Assembly: GCF_042435035.1 (NCBI RefSeq)
Contig: NZ_JBHMQT010000036.1
Span: 100,047 to 164,046, forward strand
DNA: 64,000 nt
Direction: 5' to 3'
Source: Sphaerimonospora cavernae
GTDB lineage: Bacteria; Actinomycetota; Actinomycetes; Streptosporangiales; Streptosporangiaceae
This document shows positions 16,214 to 24,683 of this stretch, in pieces (within the stretch, counting starts at the first letter, position 1; each line of letters starts with the position of its first letter). A program made the position numbers and the translations under genes. Under the pieces are notes generated by a model. It saw nothing but the letters and a program-made list of their open reading frames with translations, was not told the origin of the DNA and did no database searches.

Positions 16214-17572
16214 ATGAGTCGACCGAGGCCGTTGATCGCACTGGCCGGGCTCCTCCTCATGACCGCCGCCTGCACCACGGCCCCGCCTTCATCCCAGCCT
16301 CCATCGCAACCCCCGTCCCAGCAATCGGTCCCACCCTCGACGGACGAGATCAAGCACAGCGCGAACATGAAGCTGGTCGCCAACGTGCCGCTCGATCCGC
16401 CGTTCGACGGGCCGAACGCGTGGGGCACCGATCTGGCTTTCCAGGGCGGCTACGCCTTCGTCGGCAACTTCGAGGGCTTCACGATCCACGACATCAGCGA
16501 CCCGACGCAGCCGAAGGTGACGGCCCGGGTGAAGTGCCCCGGCGGGCAGAACGACATCTCGGTCTCCGGCGACCTGCTGTTCGTCTCGGTCGACATGGCC
16601 CGCAGCAACGACACCTGCGAGAGCGGCAGAGGCTCGTTCGCCGACACCAACTGGGAGGGCATCCGGATCTTCGACATCTCGGACAAGGCTCGCCCCCGCT
16701 ATGTGAAGTCCGTGCAGACCGATTGCGGCTCGCACACGCACACGATCGTTCCGGGGAAGCAGGCGGACCGCCTCTACCTCTACACGTCCTCCACCGGGCA
16801 GCCCGAATCCGCGATCTGCCCGGCGCCGCAGGGCATCTCCATCGTCGAGGTGCCGGTCCAGAATCCCGAGGCCGCCCGGGTCGTGGCCAAGCCCCGGCTG
16901 TTCAAGACCTGCCACGACGTCACCTCCTACCCGGAGAAGGACCTGGCCGCCGCGGCCTGCATCGGCGACGGCTGGCTCCTCGACATCTCCGACCCGGTGA
17001 AGCCGCGGGTGCTCCAGCGGATCACCGACAAGGTCAACTTCTCCATCTGGCACTCGGCGACGTTCAACGACGCCGGAACCAAGATCGTCTTCAGTGACGA
17101 GCTGGGCGGCGGCGCGCAGCCGACCTGCAGTTCGCCCGACGAGCGCACGAAGGGAGCCGCCGCCATCTACGACCTCACCCCGGACCGACGGCTGGAGCTA
17201 CGCGGCTACTACAAGATCCCACGGCTGCAGGGGCCGACGGAGAACTGCGTCGCCCACAACGGGGCGCTGATCCCCGTACCGGGCCGGGACATCATGGTCC
17301 AGGCCTGGTATCAGGGGGGCGTCTCGGTCTGGGACTTCACCGACTCCCGACGTCCGCGGGAGATCGCCTTCTTCGAACGCGGGCCGCTGGACCCCAAGCT
17401 CCAACTCGGCGGGTCCTGGTCCGCCTATTACTACAACGGCTACATCTACTCCAGCGACATCACCAAGGGTCTCGACGTCCTGCGCCTCGACGACCCGATC
17501 ACCGATCCCGCCGAGTCCCTGCGACTGACCGAGCTCAACGCCCAGACCCAGCGGTCGTACGGCGGAGCCTGA
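16214..17572 (+). CDS. LVIVD-repeat beta-propeller lipoprotein
   Basis: A 452-residue exported protein. The signal peptide ends in TAAC with Cys20 as the probable lipidation site, followed by a Ser/Pro/Gln-rich spacer with SQPP repeats. The rest consists of LVIVD-type repeats of ~40-50 residues, seen as F-T-I-H-DISDPTQPK, IRIFDISDKARPR, LLDISDPVKPR and VSVWDFTDSRRPR. These blades form a propeller on the outer face of the membrane. Histidines in SHTHTIV and IWHSATF could bind metal. Function is unknown for the family. GGAGGG six bases upstream supports the ATG. Confidence 0.82.
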   Translation: MSRPRPLIALAGLLLMTAACTTAPPSSQPPSQPPSQQSVPPSTDEIKHSANMKLVANVPLDPPFDGPNAWGTDLAFQGGYAFVGNFEGFTIHDISDPTQPKVTARVKCPGGQNDISVSGDLLFVSVDMARSNDTCESGRGSFADTNWEGIRIFDISDKARPRYVKSVQTDCGSHTHTIVPGKQADRLYLYTSSTGQPESAICPAPQGISIVEVPVQNPEAARVVAKPRLFKTCHDVTSYPEKDLAAAACIGDGWLLDISDPVKPRVLQRITDKVNFSIWHSATFNDAGTKIVFSDELGGGAQPTCSSPDERTKGAAAIYDLTPDRRLELRGYYKIPRLQGPTENCVAHNGALIPVPGRDIMVQAWYQGGVSVWDFTDSRRPREIAFFERGPLDPKLQLGGSWSAYYYNGYIYSSDITKGLDVLRLDDPITDPAESLRLTELNAQTQRSYGGA

Positions 17573-17576
17573 GCGA

Positions 17577-18407
17577 TCAGGGATCGAGGTCGGCGGCCGA
17601 CCGCTCGGCGAAGGCCTTCATCGCCGCCAGCGTGATCGGGCCGGGGGCCTGGGGCAACGCCGTGCCGTCCACCATCCGGATCGGTTGGATGTTGCGGGTC
17701 GTGGAGGTGAGGAACGCCTCCTGTGCCTCGTGCAGCGCGGAGATCGGCACGTCGACCTCCTCGCCGCCGCACCATTCCAGCGTCAGCGCCCTGGTGACCC
17801 CGGCCAGGCAGCCCGAGGCGAGGGTGGGGGTGATCAGGCGTCCGCCGGTCACGATGAAGATGTTGCTGCCCGTGCCCTCGCAGAGGTTCCCGGTCAGGTT
17901 CTCGAAGATCGCCTCACTGGCGCCGCGCTCCTTGGCGTAGGCGAGGGCCTTGGCGTTGTCGCCGTACGACGTGCTCTTGACCCCGGCCAGCGCGCCGCGC
18001 TCGTTACGCGGCCACGGCACGACGGCGACGTCGGCGGTGGCGGGGAACTGCTTCTGCTCGCCCACGATGACGATCGTGCTCGGACCGGCGGCGCCCCGGT
18101 CGGAGCCCAACGGGCCCGGCCCGCTGGTGTAGGTGATCCTGATCCTGGCCAACGGCCACTTCGGCGCGGCGGCCAGGCAGCGGCGTACGCCGTCGGCGAT
18201 CGCGCCGAGGTCCGGGTCGGGCAGGTCCATCCGCTTGGCCGACAGAGCCAGGCGGTCCAGGTGCCGGGTCAGGGCGAAGGACTCCCCGTGCGTCGCCTTG
18301 ACCGTCTCGAACACCCCGTCGCCGACCATCAGCCCGTGGTCGTAGACCGAGACCACGGCCTTGTCCGGCTCGTACAGCTCCCCGTTCACCCAGATGGGTA
18401 CCGACAT
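17577..18407 (-). CDS. pabC: Class IV aminotransferase, probably 4-amino-4-deoxychorismate lyase (PabC)
   Basis: A 276-residue PLP enzyme of fold type IV. The N-terminal strand is WVNGELYEP, then HGLMVGDGVFET; the PLP lysine lies in GVKSTSYGDNAKAL, and ENLTGNLCEGTGSNIF contains the conserved glutamate. The ATG at 18407 has GAGAGGGAG upstream. It follows the chorismate-binding enzyme gene by 20 bases on the same strand, which favours aminodeoxychorismate lyase in folate p-aminobenzoate synthesis over branched-chain or D-amino acid aminotransferase. Confidence 0.8.
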   Translation of the reverse strand: MSVPIWVNGELYEPDKAVVSVYDHGLMVGDGVFETVKATHGESFALTRHLDRLALSAKRMDLPDPDLGAIADGVRRCLAAAPKWPLARIRITYTSGPGPLGSDRGAAGPSTIVIVGEQKQFPATADVAVVPWPRNERGALAGVKSTSYGDNAKALAYAKERGASEAIFENLTGNLCEGTGSNIFIVTGGRLITPTLASGCLAGVTRALTLEWCGGEEVDVPISALHEAQEAFLTSTTRNIQPIRMVDGTALPQAPGPITLAAMKAFAERSAADLDP

Positions 18408-18427
18408 CTCCCTCTCCGTTCTCGCCC

Positions 18428-19444
18428 TCACGGCCCGCCCCCCGAAGCGAGCCCGATCAGCCGGGCGGCCTTCAACTCGGTCTCCTGCCACTCCAGCCCG
18501 GGGTTGGAGCCCCATGTGATGCCCGCACCCGTGCCGAAGCAGATCATGTCGTGCTCGACCCAGAATGTGCGGATGCCGACGGCCAGCGCCGCCTGCCTCC
18601 GGTCGGCGTCGACCCAGCCCACAGCCCCACAGTACGGCCCCCTGGGCTGTGGTTCGAGCTCATTGATAATGCGCAGCGCCGAGGACTTCGGTGCGCCGGT
18701 CACCGATCCGGGCGGGAAGGTGGCGGCGAACAGCTCCGGCCAGCCGGCTCCGCGCAGCAGCCGCGCCCGGACCGTCGACACCAGGTGGACCAGGCCGGGA
18801 TGCTCCTCGATCTCGAACAGCGAGGGCACCGAAACGCTGCCCACCTCCGCGACCCTGCCGAGGTCGTTGCGGACCAGGTCGACGATCATCAGGTTCTCGG
18901 GGTAGTCCTTGTCGAGCAGGTCGCCGGCGGTGGCTCCGGTCCCCTTGATCGGCCTGGACTCGATCACGTCGCCGTGCCGTGACAGGTACAGCTCCGGCGA
19001 GGCCGACACGACGGTCAGGCCGGGCACGTCGATCACGGCCGCGTGGGGGGCGGGGTTGCCCTCCGCCAGCCGTACGGCGAGGCCGAGCGGGCCGGCCCGC
19101 CCGCTCCCGGGCAGCGGCGCGGACAGGACCCGGCACAGGTTGGCCTGGTAGACCTCGCCGCGCTCGATGTGGTCCCTGATCCGCTGGACGCCGCGTTCGT
19201 AGCCGTCCTGGTCGAGCGAGCTGCGCCAGGCCGTACGGTCCGGCCCGTTCCAGGGGGTCGCGGATCGGGGCAGCGGCGCGCGGCGCACGTCGTCGAAGCG
19301 CGCACAGGTGACCTTGCCCTCGTAGGAGACGACGACCGCCCACCAGCCGGCCCCGTCTAAGGCGGCCAGGTCCGTGGTCACCTCCCGCAATCCGGTGGCC
19401 AGGAAGCCCCCGATGTGGGCGAAGGAGTCGTGCACGGATCCCAT
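18428..19444 (-). CDS. pabB: Chorismate-binding enzyme, aminodeoxychorismate synthase component I (PabB)
   Basis: A 338-residue chorismate-utilising enzyme lacking the long N-terminal domain of TrpE. Visible family motifs are YQANLCRVL, SPELYL, ESRPIKGTGA, ENLMIVDLVRNDLGRV, FPPGSVTGAPK and YCGAVGW near the C-terminus. These form the magnesium and chorismate site. The start is the ATG at 19444; the longer upstream reading is the complementary strand of other sequence. It pairs with PabC downstream. No glutaminase subunit (PabA) is adjacent, so that is encoded elsewhere or shared with TrpG. Confidence 0.85.
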   Translation of the reverse strand: MGSVHDSFAHIGGFLATGLREVTTDLAALDGAGWWAVVVSYEGKVTCARFDDVRRAPLPRSATPWNGPDRTAWRSSLDQDGYERGVQRIRDHIERGEVYQANLCRVLSAPLPGSGRAGPLGLAVRLAEGNPAPHAAVIDVPGLTVVSASPELYLSRHGDVIESRPIKGTGATAGDLLDKDYPENLMIVDLVRNDLGRVAEVGSVSVPSLFEIEEHPGLVHLVSTVRARLLRGAGWPELFAATFPPGSVTGAPKSSALRIINELEPQPRGPYCGAVGWVDADRRQAALAVGIRTFWVEHDMICFGTGAGITWGSNPGLEWQETELKAARLIGLASGGGP

Positions 19445-19448
19445 TCTC

Positions 19449-20357
19449 TCAGCGCGGCCCGGGGTCTCGGCCCGGCGTCTCGGCGCGGAGCGACTCCAGC
19501 AGGGCGGCGGCGGCCGGCAGGGGCGTGGTGCGCGGCAGCGCCGCGTAGACAGTGCGGCGCGGCGCGAACTCACCGAGCGGGCGCAGCGCCAGGTCGCCAC
19601 GGACGGCGGATACGGCCAGGGCCGGCACGAGGGTCACGCCGAGCCCGGCGGCCACATATCCCAGCTTGCCGGTCCACTCCGCGATCCGAATGTCGACGCG
19701 CGGAGTGAAACCGGCCTTGGCGCAGGCGGCGGCGAGCATGGTGAGACGGCCGGGCGGCGTCCCCTCGATCCAGCTCTCGTCCCGCAGATCGCGCAGGTCG
19801 ACCACCTCGGCGTCGGCCAGGCGGTGATCGGCGGGAAGGGCGACGAGCAACTCGTCCTCCATCAGCGGGGTGATCTCCACGTCCTCGGCCGGCCCGAGCC
19901 CGGACGGGTAGTCGCTCACCACCGCGACGTCGATCTCCGCGCGCCGCAGGGCGTCGATGAGCGTGCCGCTGAGCCCCTCCACGATGCCGACGGCCACCTC
20001 CGGGCGGGCCTTCCGGAAGGCCCGCAGCGCGTTGGGGACGAGCACGGCATTGGCCGTCGCGAACGCCCCGACCCGCAGCCGCCCGCCGGTCCCGTGGTGG
20101 ATCGCGGCCAGTTCCTCCCGGGCCCGGCCGAGTCGTTCCAGGACTTCACGGGCATGCCGGCGCAGCGCCTGACCGGCCGGCGTGAGCCGTACACCGCGGG
20201 GAAGCCGCGCGAAGAGCGGACCACCGGCGGTCACCTCGAGCGAGGCGACCCGCCGGGAGACGGCCGACTGCGTGTAGTTCAGCTCCAGGGCGGCCGCCGT
20301 GAACGACCCGGTGCGGGCGATGACGTCGAGCAGAAGCAGCGCGTCGGTCTCAAACAT
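19449..20357 (-). CDS. LysR-family transcriptional regulator
   Basis: A 302-residue LTTR. Residues 1-60 form the winged helix-turn-helix (FTAAALELNYTQSAVSRRVASLE), followed by a linker helix and an effector-binding domain of the periplasmic-binding-protein type with RLRVGAFATANAVLVP at its start. The ATG at 20357 is preferred; an ATG ten codons upstream (20387) is possible. It lies 98 bases downstream of hutH and 4 bases upstream of pabB on the same strand, so it may regulate hutH or itself. Its ligand is unknown. Confidence 0.88.
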   Translation of the reverse strand: MFETDALLLLDVIARTGSFTAAALELNYTQSAVSRRVASLEVTAGGPLFARLPRGVRLTPAGQALRRHAREVLERLGRAREELAAIHHGTGGRLRVGAFATANAVLVPNALRAFRKARPEVAVGIVEGLSGTLIDALRRAEIDVAVVSDYPSGLGPAEDVEITPLMEDELLVALPADHRLADAEVVDLRDLRDESWIEGTPPGRLTMLAAACAKAGFTPRVDIRIAEWTGKLGYVAAGLGVTLVPALAVSAVRGDLALRPLGEFAPRRTVYAALPRTTPLPAAAALLESLRAETPGRDPGPR

Positions 20358-20455
20358 GAGAGAATCGTATGGCTTCCATGCCATCCAGTCGTTGGTGGAA
20401 TGGGTCAGCCGCCCCGGCCTGATGATCGAGGTCGAGGTGGCGGCGGCGACTGACG

Positions 20456-22003
20456 TCAGGCCAGCGGGCCGGTGACGGACTCGGCGGCGGCCGGCACCGA
20501 GCCGTCGGCGACGAGCCGGACAACCGCCTCGATCTCCGGGGCGAGGAACCGGTCCGCGCCCGGTCCCGCCACCGCCTCGCGCAGCAGCGCCACGACCGAG
20601 CCGGTACCGGGGGCGGGCTCGTGCGGCCGGCGCAGATCGATGGCCCGGGCGGCGGTCAGGATCTCGATCGCCAGCACCCGGGTGAGGCCGTCCAGGGCCC
20701 GGCGCAGCTTGCGCCCGGCGGACCACCCCATCGAGACGTGGTCCTCCTGCATCGCGGAGCTCGGGATCGAGTCGACGCTGGCGGGCGCGGCCAGGCGCTT
20801 GAGCTCGGACACGATCGCGGCCTGCGTGTACTGGGCGATCATGTGCCCGGAGTCCACGCCCGGGTCGTCGGCCAGGAACGGCGGGAGGCCGTGGCTGCGC
20901 GCGACGTCCAGCATCCGGTCGGTCCGCCGCTCGGCCATCGACGCCACGTCCGCGACCGCGATGGCCAGGAAGTCCAGGACGTACCCCACGGGGGCGCCGT
21001 GGAAGTTGCCGTTGGACTCCACCCGCCCGTCCGCGAGCACCACCGGGTTGTCGATGGCGCTGGCCAGCTCCCGCGAGGCCACGAGTGCGGCGTGGGCGAC
21101 GGTGTCGCGGGCCGCCCCGGCGACCTGGGGGGCGCAGCGCAGCGAGTAGGCGTCCTGGACGCGTGTGCAGGAGCCGTCCCGGTGCGAGGCCATGATGCCC
21201 GAGTCGCGCAGCAGGGCCCGCATGTTGGCCGCGGCGGCGGCCTGGCCCGGGTGCGGGCGCAGCGCCTGCAGGTCGGCCGCGAACACGTGGTCGGTGCCGA
21301 GCAGGGCCTCCACGCTCATGGCCGCGCCGATGTCGGCGGTCTTCAGCAGACGGGTCAGGTCGTCGATGGCGAGCACGAGCATGCCCAGCATGCCGTCGGT
21401 GCCGTTGATCAGGGCCAGCCCCTCCTTGGCGGCCAGCTCGACGGGCTCGATGCGGCATTCCTTCAGCACGTCCGCTGCGGGCCTGACCTGCCCGCCGGCG
21501 TCACGGACGACGCCCTCCCCCATGATCGTCAAAGCGACGTGCGCCAGTGGGGCGAGGTCGCCCGAGCAGCCCAGGCTGCCGTACTCGTGGACCACCGGCG
21601 TGACGCGGGCGTTGAGCAGCGCCTCCAGCACCCGCGCGGTCTCCGGGCGGACTCCCGTGTGCCCGGTGGCGAGCGTGTGCAGCCGCAGCAGCATCAGCGC
21701 CCGCGTCACCTCGGTCTCCACCTCCGGGCCGGAGCCGGCCGCGTGGGAGCGGACCAGGCTGCGCTGGAGCCGGGCCCGCATCGACGGCTCGATGTGCAGG
21801 GTCGCCAGGGCTCCGAATCCGGTGGACACGCCGTAGGCGGGGGTCTCGGCCCGCGCGAGCTCCTCCACCCTGCTCCGGGACGCGGCCATCTTCGCGATGG
21901 CGTCGTCGGTCAGCCGTACGGCCGTGCCGTACCTGGCGACCTGGACGACGTCGGTGAAGGACAGCGGCTCTGGCCCGACCGCCACGACCTCGTTGTCGCG
22001 CAT
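20456..22003 (-). CDS. hutH: Histidine ammonia-lyase
   Basis: A 515-residue MIO-dependent lyase that converts L-histidine to urocanate, the first step of histidine catabolism. The cofactor-forming tripeptide is Cys146-Ser147-Gly148 in GSLGCSGDLAPLAH, a variant accepted in the family in place of Ala-Ser-Gly. Other signatures are YGVSTGFG, KEGLALINGTDGM, NGNFHGAP and SSAMQEDHVSMG. The ATG at 22003 has GAGAGAG upstream; a GTG six codons earlier is less likely. Other hut genes are not in the window. Confidence 0.92.
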   Translation of the reverse strand: MRDNEVVAVGPEPLSFTDVVQVARYGTAVRLTDDAIAKMAASRSRVEELARAETPAYGVSTGFGALATLHIEPSMRARLQRSLVRSHAAGSGPEVETEVTRALMLLRLHTLATGHTGVRPETARVLEALLNARVTPVVHEYGSLGCSGDLAPLAHVALTIMGEGVVRDAGGQVRPAADVLKECRIEPVELAAKEGLALINGTDGMLGMLVLAIDDLTRLLKTADIGAAMSVEALLGTDHVFAADLQALRPHPGQAAAAANMRALLRDSGIMASHRDGSCTRVQDAYSLRCAPQVAGAARDTVAHAALVASRELASAIDNPVVLADGRVESNGNFHGAPVGYVLDFLAIAVADVASMAERRTDRMLDVARSHGLPPFLADDPGVDSGHMIAQYTQAAIVSELKRLAAPASVDSIPSSAMQEDHVSMGWSAGRKLRRALDGLTRVLAIEILTAARAIDLRRPHEPAPGTGSVVALLREAVAGPGADRFLAPEIEAVVRLVADGSVPAAAESVTGPLA

Positions 22004-22143
22004 CTTCCAACTCTCTCGCACCGGGGGAAGTCATCTGTTGTAACCAGCGTATCGGAGGTTGGGTCCTTACTTCGCGGCACGATTTGGGGAGCGGACGGGA
22101 ATTGGATAAGGTGCTCTGCGTGAGTCCGGCTCACGGACGACAC

Positions 22144-22216
22144 GCGGAAGTGGCTCAGTTGGTAGAGCATCACCTTGCCAAGGTGAGGGTCGCGGGTTCG
22201 AATCCCGTCTTCCGCT
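22144..22216 (+). tRNA. tRNA-Gly (anticodon GCC)
   Basis: Acceptor GCGGAAG/CTTCCGC, D-arm GCTCAGTTGGTAGAGC, anticodon stem TCACC/GGTGA with loop TTGCCAA giving GCC, T-arm with TTCGAAT, discriminator T. No CCA is encoded. First gene of a Gly-Cys-Val array; its sequence is identical to the copies at 53606 and 62479. Confidence 0.96.
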
Positions 22217-22229
22217 CGCGGCTACACCT

Positions 22230-22300
22230 GGTGGAGTGGCCGAGAGGCGAGGCAGCGGCCTGCAAAGCCGTGCACACGGGTTCAAATCCCGTCTCCACCT
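22230..22300 (+). tRNA. tRNA-Cys (anticodon GCA)
   Basis: Acceptor GGTGGAG/CTCCACC, anticodon loop CTGCAAA giving GCA, T-arm with TTCAAAT, discriminator T, no encoded CCA. It follows tRNA-Gly by 13 bases. It differs from the copy at 53710 only in the segment between the anticodon and T arms. Confidence 0.96.
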
Positions 22301-22305
22301 CTTGA

Positions 22306-22380
22306 GGGCGATTAGCTCAGCGGGAGAGCGCTTCCCTGACACGGAAGAGGTCACTGGTTCAATCCCAGTATCGCCCACCA
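22306..22380 (+). tRNA. tRNA-Val (anticodon GAC)
   Basis: Acceptor GGGCGAT/ATCGCCC with encoded CCA, anticodon stem CTTCC/GGAAG with loop CTGACAC giving GAC, T-arm with TTCAATC. It lies 5 bases after tRNA-Cys and is identical to the copy at 62562. Confidence 0.96.
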
Positions 22381-22394
22381 CGAAGTCCCACATC

Positions 22395-22429
22395 AGAGGC
22401 CGGATCCCAAGACCGCGGATCCGGCCTCT
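22395..22429. terminator. Terminator of the tRNA Gly-Cys-Val array
   Basis: AGAGGCCGGATCC (22395-22407) and GGATCCGGCCTCT (22417-22429) form a perfect 13-bp stem with a 9-base loop. It separates the tRNA array from the convergent PAP2 gene and resembles the stem after tRNA-Val(CAC). Confidence 0.85.
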
Positions 22430-22450
22430 CGATCGTTTGACTGTCACGCT

Positions 22451-23155
22451 TCATCCTGGCGGTGTCGTTGGAATGGTGCCGACGGCCCGATGCCGCCGGT
22501 GGGCGAGCGCCAGGACGAGCAGTCCGAGCAGCGCCGTCCAGACGGCGGCGAGCAGCCAGCCCGCCACGACATCGGTGAGCCAGTGCACGCCCAGGTAGAC
22601 GCGGCTGGCCCCGACGCCCAGCGCCCACAGCCCCGGCACGGCGAGCAGCACGGGACGTGCCCGCCCGCGCACGCCACGCGCGATCCCGACGGTGAGGACG
22701 ACGGCGGTGATCACGGCGGTCGTGGTGTGTCCCGACGGCATGGCGAACCCGCTCGCGGTCCAGGCCCAGTCCACCGAGGGCGGCCGTGGCCGGTGAAGGC
22801 CGACGGCGAGCACGAAGCGCACGATCTGGCCCAGGCCGAGAACGGCCACACCCGCGAGGGCGCCGCACCACCGGATGCGGCGGCAGGCCAGTAGACCGCC
22901 CGCCGCCGCGAAAACGTAGGCCGCGAATCCGGTGCCGGACGTGGTCACCACCACCGCGACGTTCACCGCGACGCGCCCGCGGTGGGTGAGCGCCCAGCGA
23001 TGGGCGTCGACGTCCACCGGGTAGGGCGCTCCGTGCCGTTCCACGGTCGCCACCGCCAGCACGGTGAGCAGCACCGCGGACAGCACGGCGAATCCCGCCA
23101 GCACGTGTACCGCCCGGCGCCGCGGGCCTGGATGTCTGTCTTCGCCGTCCACCAC
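22451..23155 (-). CDS. PAP2-superfamily membrane phosphatase
   Basis: A 234-residue membrane protein with about six hydrophobic segments and the three PAP2 active-site motifs: HRPRPPS (motif 1), AMPSGHTTT (motif 2) and SRVYLGVHWLTDVVAG (motif 3). Such enzymes remove phosphate from lipid phosphates such as phosphatidate or undecaprenyl pyrophosphate at the outer membrane leaflet. Single gene, convergent with the tRNA array and 48 bases downstream of the crcB pair. Confidence 0.88.
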   Translation of the reverse strand: MVDGEDRHPGPRRRAVHVLAGFAVLSAVLLTVLAVATVERHGAPYPVDVDAHRWALTHRGRVAVNVAVVVTTSGTGFAAYVFAAAGGLLACRRIRWCGALAGVAVLGLGQIVRFVLAVGLHRPRPPSVDWAWTASGFAMPSGHTTTAVITAVVLTVGIARGVRGRARPVLLAVPGLWALGVGASRVYLGVHWLTDVVAGWLLAAVWTALLGLLVLALAHRRHRAVGTIPTTPPG

Positions 23156-23203
23156 CCCAGCATCCCGCCCAGCATCCCGCCCGGCTTCGTCATCAGGCGA
23201 GGA

Positions 23204-23575
23204 TCACGCGAAGAGGCCCGCGAGGGCGTGGCCTCCGGCGGCGGCCAGGACGCCGAGGAACAGGCTGCCGACGGCATTGAGCCCGGCTTCCCGAGCCGAT
23301 CCTTCCTCAAGCAGGCGCATGGTCTCGAAGCCGAAGGTGCTGAAGGTGGTGAGCGCCCCGCAGAAGCCGGTCCCGGCAAGCGCGACCACCCCCTGCGGCA
23401 GCCCCAGGCCGGATCTCGCGCCGAGCAGGAATCCGAGGATGAGCGACCCGACGATGTTGACCGTGAGGGTGCCCCAGGGGAAGACGTTGTCGTGGCGACG
23501 CTGGACGAACCGGTCGATCAGGTAGCGCGCGGGCGCGCCGACGGCTCCGCCGAGGAAGACGAGCAGGAGGGTCAT
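23204..23575 (-). CDS. crcB: Fluoride channel FluC/CrcB, second subunit
   Basis: A 123-residue membrane protein with four hydrophobic helices. Fluc signatures are GAPARYLIDR, the VNIVGS helix with the pore asparagine, and GALTTFSTF, the broken helix lining the fluoride pore. It starts at ATG 23575, overlapping the stop of the first crcB gene (ATGA), so the two are co-translated and probably form a hetero-dimer. Expression is expected under the fluoride riboswitch upstream of the first gene. Confidence 0.93.
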   Translation of the reverse strand: MTLLLVFLGGAVGAPARYLIDRFVQRRHDNVFPWGTLTVNIVGSLILGFLLGARSGLGLPQGVVALAGTGFCGALTTFSTFGFETMRLLEEGSAREAGLNAVGSLFLGVLAAAGGHALAGLFA

Positions 23576-24135
23576 GAGGCCGTCTCCGCCGCCGGTTCCT
23601 TCCCCTGCCGTACGGGCAGGCCGGCGATGGTCCGGGCGAGGACGATGCCGGCCCAGACGGCGGCCAGTCCGACGATCAGGCTCGCGGAGGTGTACATGGC
23701 GACCGGCGTCCAGGCCGCGCGGGATACGAGGTCGACGATCTCCGCGGTGAAGGTGGAGAACGTGGTGAATCCGCCGATGAAGCCGACCCCGAGGAAGGGC
23801 CGCGCATAACGGCTGGGCGGCCACACGTCCAGGACGAACACCATCAGGGCGCCGAGCGCGAAGCAGCCGATGGCGTTGACGAGGAACGACGCCCACGGGA
23901 AGGCCCCGGGCTGTACGGGGATCGCCTGGCCGGCCAGGTAACGGGCGAGGCTGCCCAGGCCGCCGCCTGCCGCGATCATCGCGAGGATGTCCCAGGTCCG
24001 TCTGCGACCTCTCGGAAAACGCGACGCCGGTGGCCGGAAGGCATCCCGTTCCGGATGAGCGCGTTCATCGCGGACATCTACGTCGGGGTCGATGGGCAGG
24101 TCGCCTGAGGATTCGTTCAACCGGCGTCGGCGCAT
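23572..24135 (-). CDS. crcB: Fluoride channel FluC/CrcB, first subunit
   Basis: A 187-residue Fluc subunit with an unusually long, charged N-terminal tail (~58 residues) before the first membrane helix. The channel part has GSLARYLAG, FLVNAIGCF with the pore asparagine, and GGFTTFSTF. The ATG at 24135 has AAGGAGG seven bases upstream. The leader carries a fluoride riboswitch. The soluble tail is rare in Fluc proteins and its role is unclear. Confidence 0.93.
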   Translation of the reverse strand: MRRRRLNESSGDLPIDPDVDVRDERAHPERDAFRPPASRFPRGRRRTWDILAMIAAGGGLGSLARYLAGQAIPVQPGAFPWASFLVNAIGCFALGALMVFVLDVWPPSRYARPFLGVGFIGGFTTFSTFTAEIVDLVSRAAWTPVAMYTSASLIVGLAAVWAGIVLARTIAGLPVRQGKEPAAETAS

Positions 24136-24271
24136 CGGTCCTCCTTGGGATGAGCTGATGAAGGCACGCAAGGGTGGACCGTTGTGGCATCGGACGGTGA
24201 AGGGTCACCAGACGATGAGAACGGAGCAGTGGGCGTGCCGACCCCCATGTTCCGCCCTCCTCCGAAACGAC

Positions 24272-24374
24272 AAAAGCTCCCGACGTGTCGTCAGGAGCCA
24301 TCAGCCGTCAGTGGCGGTTCGGGCGGCAGTGGATGGAGTGATCGAAGAATGTCGCCCCGGCGGGATCCATCGCC
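24272..24374 (-). ncRNA. Fluoride (crcB-motif) riboswitch with intrinsic terminator
   Basis: Read on the minus strand, the aptamer begins with GGCGATGGATCCCGCC (24374-24359), the conserved first stem, continues through AACCGCC and ACTG, and ends with GGCTGATGGCTCCTG, the conserved closing segment and pseudoknot partner. GCTCCTGACG-ACA-CGTCGGGAGC (24298-24276) followed by TTTT is a terminator sharing bases with the aptamer's last strand. Fluoride binding would free the transcript to continue into the crcB pair about 137 bases further on. Confidence 0.9.
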
Positions 24375-24383
24375 GTACGGATC

Positions 24384-24414
24384 AGTCTAGGCGTACGGAT
24401 TCGCGAATCGTCAA
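24384..24414 (-). promoter_or_regulatory. Predicted promoter of the crcB operon
   Basis: On the minus strand TTGACG (24414-24409) and TAGACT (24389-24384) are separated by 19 bases, placing a start site about ten bases before the riboswitch. The spacer is long for a housekeeping promoter, so the -10 element is provisional. Confidence 0.45.
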
Positions 24415-24464
24415 TCCCCACGGGGGCACGATGACTGATTCCGGAGGGATGTTTCAGGAGGTGA

Positions 24465-24683
24465 ATGTGCTCGCGTGAGCGAGATTCTCAAGCATCTGAT
24501 GGCGGACTACCCTTGAGAACGAAGAGCATGCGGCGGTGGGGCCCGCGCCGTCGACCATGGGGCGTTCCGGCTCCGCCGACGGTCCCTGGCCTCGAATGTT
24601 TGACTCTGCAGGAGGAGGCAGCCCGGTTGACCGAGCTGATCCGGACACTGGAGAGCCACGAGCCAGGCCACGGAAGCCGATGA
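24465..24683 (+). CDS. Possible small protein coupled to the DUF190 gene
   Basis: A 72-codon frame whose ATG follows AGGAGG closely and whose TGA overlaps the next gene's ATG (ATGA at 24680-24683). The encoded protein is Arg/Pro-rich at first and ends in a helix with LQEEAARLTELIRTLE. I recognise no family. The overlap and ribosome site argue for translation, the composition against a folded product. It may be a leader peptide for the DUF190 gene. The stretch 24415-24464 shows nothing further. Confidence 0.3.
   Translation: MCSRERDSQASDGGLPLRTKSMRRWGPRRRPWGVPAPPTVPGLECLTLQEEAARLTELIRTLESHEPGHGSR

Noticed and set aside
20456..22003. Mutated active site in HutH (Cys-Ser-Gly instead of Ala-Ser-Gly)
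   Set aside because: The family pattern accepts Cys at this position, and the surrounding GDLAPLAH is intact, so the MIO cofactor can form.
22067..22447. Protein-like frame with GDTGIEPVTSSVSGKR on the minus strand
   Set aside because: This peptide is the familiar antisense reading of tRNA-Val genes; the region is a tRNA array. The same applies at 62443-62634 and 15188-15499.
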